Assembly: GCA_003024785.1 (NCBI GenBank)
Contig: PUQB01000115.1
Coordinates: 124,001-188,000, forward strand
Length of the DNA: 64,000 nt
Direction of reading: 5' to 3'
Origin: Selaginella tamariscina
Lineage: Eukaryota > Streptophyta > Lycopodiopsida > Selaginellales > Selaginellaceae
Made by a program: the position numbers and the translations under genes. Positions 60,887 to 64,000 of the stretch are shown one piece after another (position 1 is the stretch's first letter; every line of letters starts with the position of its first letter). The notes below the pieces were generated by a model that saw nothing but the letters and a program-made list of their open reading frames with translations, made no database searches and had not been told where the DNA came from.

Positions 60887-61176
60887 GTATTATGCATATT
60901 GTGTGTGCATGTGTGTTATAATGTTATCTTGCCAGAGCTCTGATGTGTATTTATGCATATTGTGTCTGTTTGTGTTGGTATAGTATTCTCTTAGATATCG
61001 TGAGCTTCAGCCGAGCTCTGGAAGATGAATATTCATTGTGTGTGTGTATGGGCGCGTGCGTGTGTTAATAATTTTACAGGTACCGTGAGCTTCAACCGGA
61101 GCTTTGGAGAAACATTGATCATGAGCCAGTAATGATATGTGATTCAGGTGATAGTGCACGCTTGCATTTTCATTGA
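58958..61176 (+). CDS. GALAK: Galacturonokinase (GHMP kinase)
   Basis: It phosphorylates D-galacturonic acid at C1 in the salvage of pectin sugar towards UDP-GalA. Exons 58958-59624, 60069-60387, 60661-60837 and 61080-61176 join in frame without a break to about 419 residues, the Arabidopsis length. Motifs in order: the substrate-binding start IVASPYRICPLGAHIDHQRG, the GHMP ATP-binding loop GMHGCGVSSSAAIGVAFLLA, NEFLGLRNGVLDPSAI, and the C-terminal GHMP motif GVFGARFSGAGFRGCCVALV. The end is YRELQPELWRNIDHEPVMIC then DSGDSARLHFH. Galactokinases of the same superfamily have a different sugar pocket; ICPLGAHIDHQ is typical of galacturonokinase. A copy of the start of exon 4 lies at 60995-61028 with its own acceptor and a stop. 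Confidence 0.93.
60840..60882. repeat. (CA)n(AT)n microsatellite at a donor site
   Basis: Begins immediately at the donor of galacturonokinase intron 3 (GTACACACAC) and continues into an AT run. Confidence 0.95.
60995..61028 (+). other. Duplicate alternative terminal exon of galacturonokinase
   Basis: After an acceptor-like TTCTCTTAG, TATCGTGAGCTTCAGCCGAG resembles TACCGTGAGCTTCAACCGGA at the start of exon 4 (61080). Spliced to exon 3 it gives RYRELQPSSGR then stop, truncating the last 25 or so residues. It is probably a local tandem duplication that decayed, or an alternative last exon. Confidence 0.65.
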
Positions 61177-61179
61177 CTA

Positions 61180-61807
61180 GTCCAGGTCACAATTTAAGCA
61201 AGATAAATTACAGTTCATTTAACTTAAATGAATCAAACTATATGTGTAAAGCTATGTGTGTATAAATAATATAAATGCAAATAGATAAACTATAATTATT
61301 GTTTTACAACCGTTTTTTCTTTAAAAAAATTTATATTTTATATTCTTATACATTTAAATTATAATAATATACTTGCGCAAGTGCCATATACATTTTATTA
61401 TTATTATTGTAGTTTACTGGTAATTTAAAAATGATAAAAATTAAGATTATAGTCGCAAATTAACCTTAGTAAAAATGTAGATTAACATTAGATTTACAAA
61501 AGAAATATTAATCTTAACTCGTTATTTATACACGTACAAGTTAAGCAACACGTGGCATTTGACTTTTACATTGGAGCTGAAGAGCTGCTCTTTCTCTCTC
61601 AAACACACAACACCGATATATATGTGTGTGTGTGTGTAGATGAATGTATACAAGTTATATACGTTCGTGTATATATATATATATATATATATATAAGATT
61701 TTTAATTGAGGTTTTGCAATTAATAAAGCATAACCGTAATGTTATTTACCCTAAGGAATATTCATACGTATCAAATTAAAGGTAACTTGCTCAACAATTA
61801 GGTCATT
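61180..61807. other. Intergenic region
   Basis: No gene seen; AT-rich, with GT and AT microsatellites at about 61622-61640 and 61665-61695. Confidence 0.6.
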
Positions 61808-62080
61808 ATGGAGGTGAAGAGGAAGCGACTTGAGTCTCTCGTAATAGATAAAGATACAATACCCGACGGAGAGGAGGAAGGACAAAGAGCAAGAAAAAGA
61901 GTGAAACATGTAAGGTTCTTGTTGACAGACGAGATTGTATGTGGTAGAAACGAGCCTTTGCCACTGTGTGCAGCTCCGATAAAGAGTGCTCTTAAAAGGA
62001 GACAAGTAGAAGCAGTAAGTGCAGGGTCTGATGACATGGTTTCTTTGGGAAAATCTGTCCAATTGCTACAGATACATTAG
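61808..62080 (+). CDS. Small basic protein, unidentified
   Basis: A single open frame of 90 residues: MEVKRKRLESLVIDKDTIPD, then EEEGQRARKRVKHVRFLLTD, EIVCGRNEPLPLCAAPIKSA and LKRRQVEAVSAGS, ending SVQLLQIH. Basic clusters (KRKR, RARKRVK, LKRR) suggest a nuclear protein; RVKHVRF resembles KVxF/RVxF-type docking motifs only loosely. No family recognised. GC content is clearly above the flanks. It lies tail to tail with the BRO1-domain gene. Confidence 0.5.
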   Translation: MEVKRKRLESLVIDKDTIPDGEEEGQRARKRVKHVRFLLTDEIVCGRNEPLPLCAAPIKSALKRRQVEAVSAGSDDMVSLGKSVQLLQIH

Positions 62081-62540
62081 GTAGCACACGGTTCCTAGTT
62101 GCACACGGGCGCGCGCACAATCTTGCTACGCGTGAATGAGAAGCACTAAGTTATACTTTACGGATAAACAAGGTTATACGCGGTTGAATTGTATTTGCTT
62201 AAAGTTAGGATGTTATGGATGCAGTCGTGTGTAAACCTCTCTTCACATAACACACACACACACATGGAGGTGCCTTTCGTGGTATACTACAAGTTCATTG
62301 GGTTGGTGCAGGTGTGTGCGTGCGTGTGTGTGCGTGTGTGTGAGAGAGAGGATCGATATTATATCTTGTAGTTGCACGAAGGATATAACGGAATTGTTCC
62401 GTTTGCTGTGTTTAATTTTATTCACTAAGCACATAAAATTTAATATCTAGCATATAAGAGACCATCGTTTCAACAGATAGGATACATGATACGGTGCATA
62501 TTCTAGATATGCGAAAGCTTATTATAAAGTGGTTCCTTAT

Positions 62541-62541
62541 G

Positions 62542-62604
<63 letters not shown>

Positions 62605-62625
62605 CATTCATTCATTCATTCAAAT
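62541..62625. repeat. (AT)n(GA)n(TTCA)n compound microsatellite
   Basis: AT run, then GA run, then ATTC units, with no interruption between the first two. Confidence 0.95.
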
Positions 62626-62868
62626 CATTGTGTATGCAGACGTATCTATTAAGTAACTCATGTGAGAAACTATGCCGACAATAGGCAAGTCAAAAAGAAT
62701 GTTGGTTGCAACACAATGAGTTGATTACCGTTTACAAACACACAAGACGCTACTGTTAGCATTATTACTTAAATCTAATCTGCATTCCAAAACTGTTGAT
62801 TATACCTATACACCTGTGTTTATGTTGGATAACGGACCAAATATACAGCGAGCTCTGGGGGATAGTCT

Positions 62869-64000
62869 CTAACGACGCCTCTCTTGGGCCCAAATTGAGT
62901 CAATCGCTGGCAGCTCATACTCCTCCCATTGCAATGACAGACGGAAATCAGGCAGCTCTGGTACCTTATCTGATGTTCTGTTTAAAACAAAATAACGATT
63001 ATATTGACTTATACAAAAGAAGTATGCTGTGCATACGTAACCAGTAACTTTACGAAAGAAATGAACTATTTGAAAGGCACCGTCTATGAACAAGCAAACC
63101 AGAAACTGTGTATCAATGTATAAAAGAACCCAAACTCATAATCAATATACTAAAAATTATTAAATACTCTATAAATATATATATATATCAATCACGTCAT
63201 ACCAACTTAGAACTTGCTAATCGCACATAGTGTTCGTGACATAGATGGAAGCGTTTGCGTATGTGTCTTAGTCACAGTTATAATCACTGCACATTAAATA
63301 TATATAACACAACTCACTGCTCTTTGTTGGTCCGGGCTTTTGCTGCTTCCTTTGTAATCTTATCAGCCAAGCTCTTCATCGCACCCCATAATGGAGGTTT
63401 CCTATGAAAATCATTTCAAGTTCACACATATAGTAAGAATTAAGATGATTTAGTTGCTTACTTCGTCGGGGTGCAGCAGCACTAAACTCTGTACAGAATT
63501 TATGGCTGCCGTAAGAAAACCTTCTGCAGACTGGAAACAAATAGCTGCCTTTCTGCGTGCGTCTGTTCCTTCGTCCAAAACAAGTCCATGATAATAATAA
63601 GCTGCTGCCTGTTTCAAACCATCGTTAACAAACATATATATGATTAGAGAAAAATTGATCTCTTACCCTTGCAGCCGCACGTTTCCACTTGAGAAAGAGA
63701 ACATGTTTCTCTCCCCAGCCATTTCCAAGATGAACTTGGTGCAGGTTCTCATAAGCCTGTAATATACATGTTAATACTAAATGGATGAGAGTTCAAGATG
63801 TGTTACCATCTGCCAGTATTGTACAACTTCACATGCTAGCCTGCGCTTTACTGCCAATGTCGCTTTCACGTCCTCCATGGCTATCCCAAGTTGAATCTCT
63901 ACTCCCTGCACAGTTTCAGCATGTGACGTGACACGAAAAAGAAACAAAAAAAAAAACGGTTGTGTGCAAATGAACTGGAAAATACCTGTCCTAGTGCTTG
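62869..64000 (-). CDS. BRO1-like domain protein, 3' part (At5g14020-like)
   Basis: The gene runs off the window; exons seen are 64000-63986 (partial), 63905-63807, 63756-63667, 63608-63462, 63401-63318 and 62977-62869. Peptides: GVEIQLGIAMEDVKATLAVK with CEVVQYWQM, AYENLHQVHLGNGWGEKHVL with FLKWKRAAA, AAAYYYHGLVLDEGTDARRK, KPPLWGAMKSLADKITKEAA, and a C-terminus VPELPDFRLSLQWEEYELPA ending AQERRR. These match the plant BRO1-domain family (endosomal targeting, ESCRT-associated fold of helices and TPR-like pairs). A frame change near the end of the 63608-63462 exon (SVQSLVLLHPDE against FSAAAPTKK) resembles the single-base breaks elsewhere in the window. Confidence 0.8.

Overview
The window looks like nuclear DNA of a land plant. 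Evidence: split genes with GT-AG introns, chloroplast-directed proteins (atypical cytochrome c6A, an At5g03900-type plastid protein, an atypical thioredoxin), a PLS-type PPR gene, plant-type telomere motifs (CCCTAAA) near promoters, and PIF/Harbinger and Ty1/copia transposons. Introns are very short for a plant (many 49-60 bp, the longest in these genes a few hundred bp) and are full of AC/GT/AT/GA microsatellites; intergenic DNA is strongly AT-rich. Such compact introns recall Selaginella-like lycophytes, but the species is an inference I cannot settle.

Layout. 1-1435: no clear gene. 1436-6576: a complete PIF/Harbinger element (27-bp perfect terminal inverted repeats, TAA target duplication) with a Myb/SANT-like gene, a DDE transposase gene and, between them, intron-containing pieces of three unrelated host genes (armadillo-like, GOST/TMEM87-like 7TM, TRAPPII TRS130). 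6577-13750: AT-rich, no firm gene. 13760-15436 (-): F-box/kelch-like relic behind a MED15-type KIX fragment. 17140-24900: gene-rich: ribophorin I (-), an unidentified small membrane protein (+), cytochrome c6A (+), F-box/LysM protein (-). 26200-35000: arabinogalactan peptide (-), PPR gene (+), a 50-residue protein (+), At5g03900-like plastid protein (-). 35000-54490: gene-free repeat territory with a long foldback element, a decayed copia element with a GC-rich terminal-inverted-repeat element inside its reverse transcriptase, other direct repeats, and a tandem segmental duplication. 55095-64000: atypical thioredoxin (+), FOLT1-like folate carrier (-), galacturonokinase (+), a small basic protein (+), and the 3' part of a BRO1-domain gene (-).

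The genes are housekeeping genes without an operon-like theme: ER N-glycosylation (ribophorin I), plastid redox (cytochrome c6A, thioredoxin), organellar RNA processing (PPR), folate transport, and pectin sugar salvage (galacturonokinase). Two gene pairs are divergent with short shared promoters (20491-20598 and 58633-58957). Many otherwise well-conserved genes carry single-base frame breaks, several beside short homopolymers, so long-read consensus error must be considered before any gene here is called a pseudogene.

The most interesting object is the Harbinger element carrying three host gene fragments. After it come the foldback and nested transposons, the duplicated terminal exon of galacturonokinase, and the KIX/F-box arrangement.
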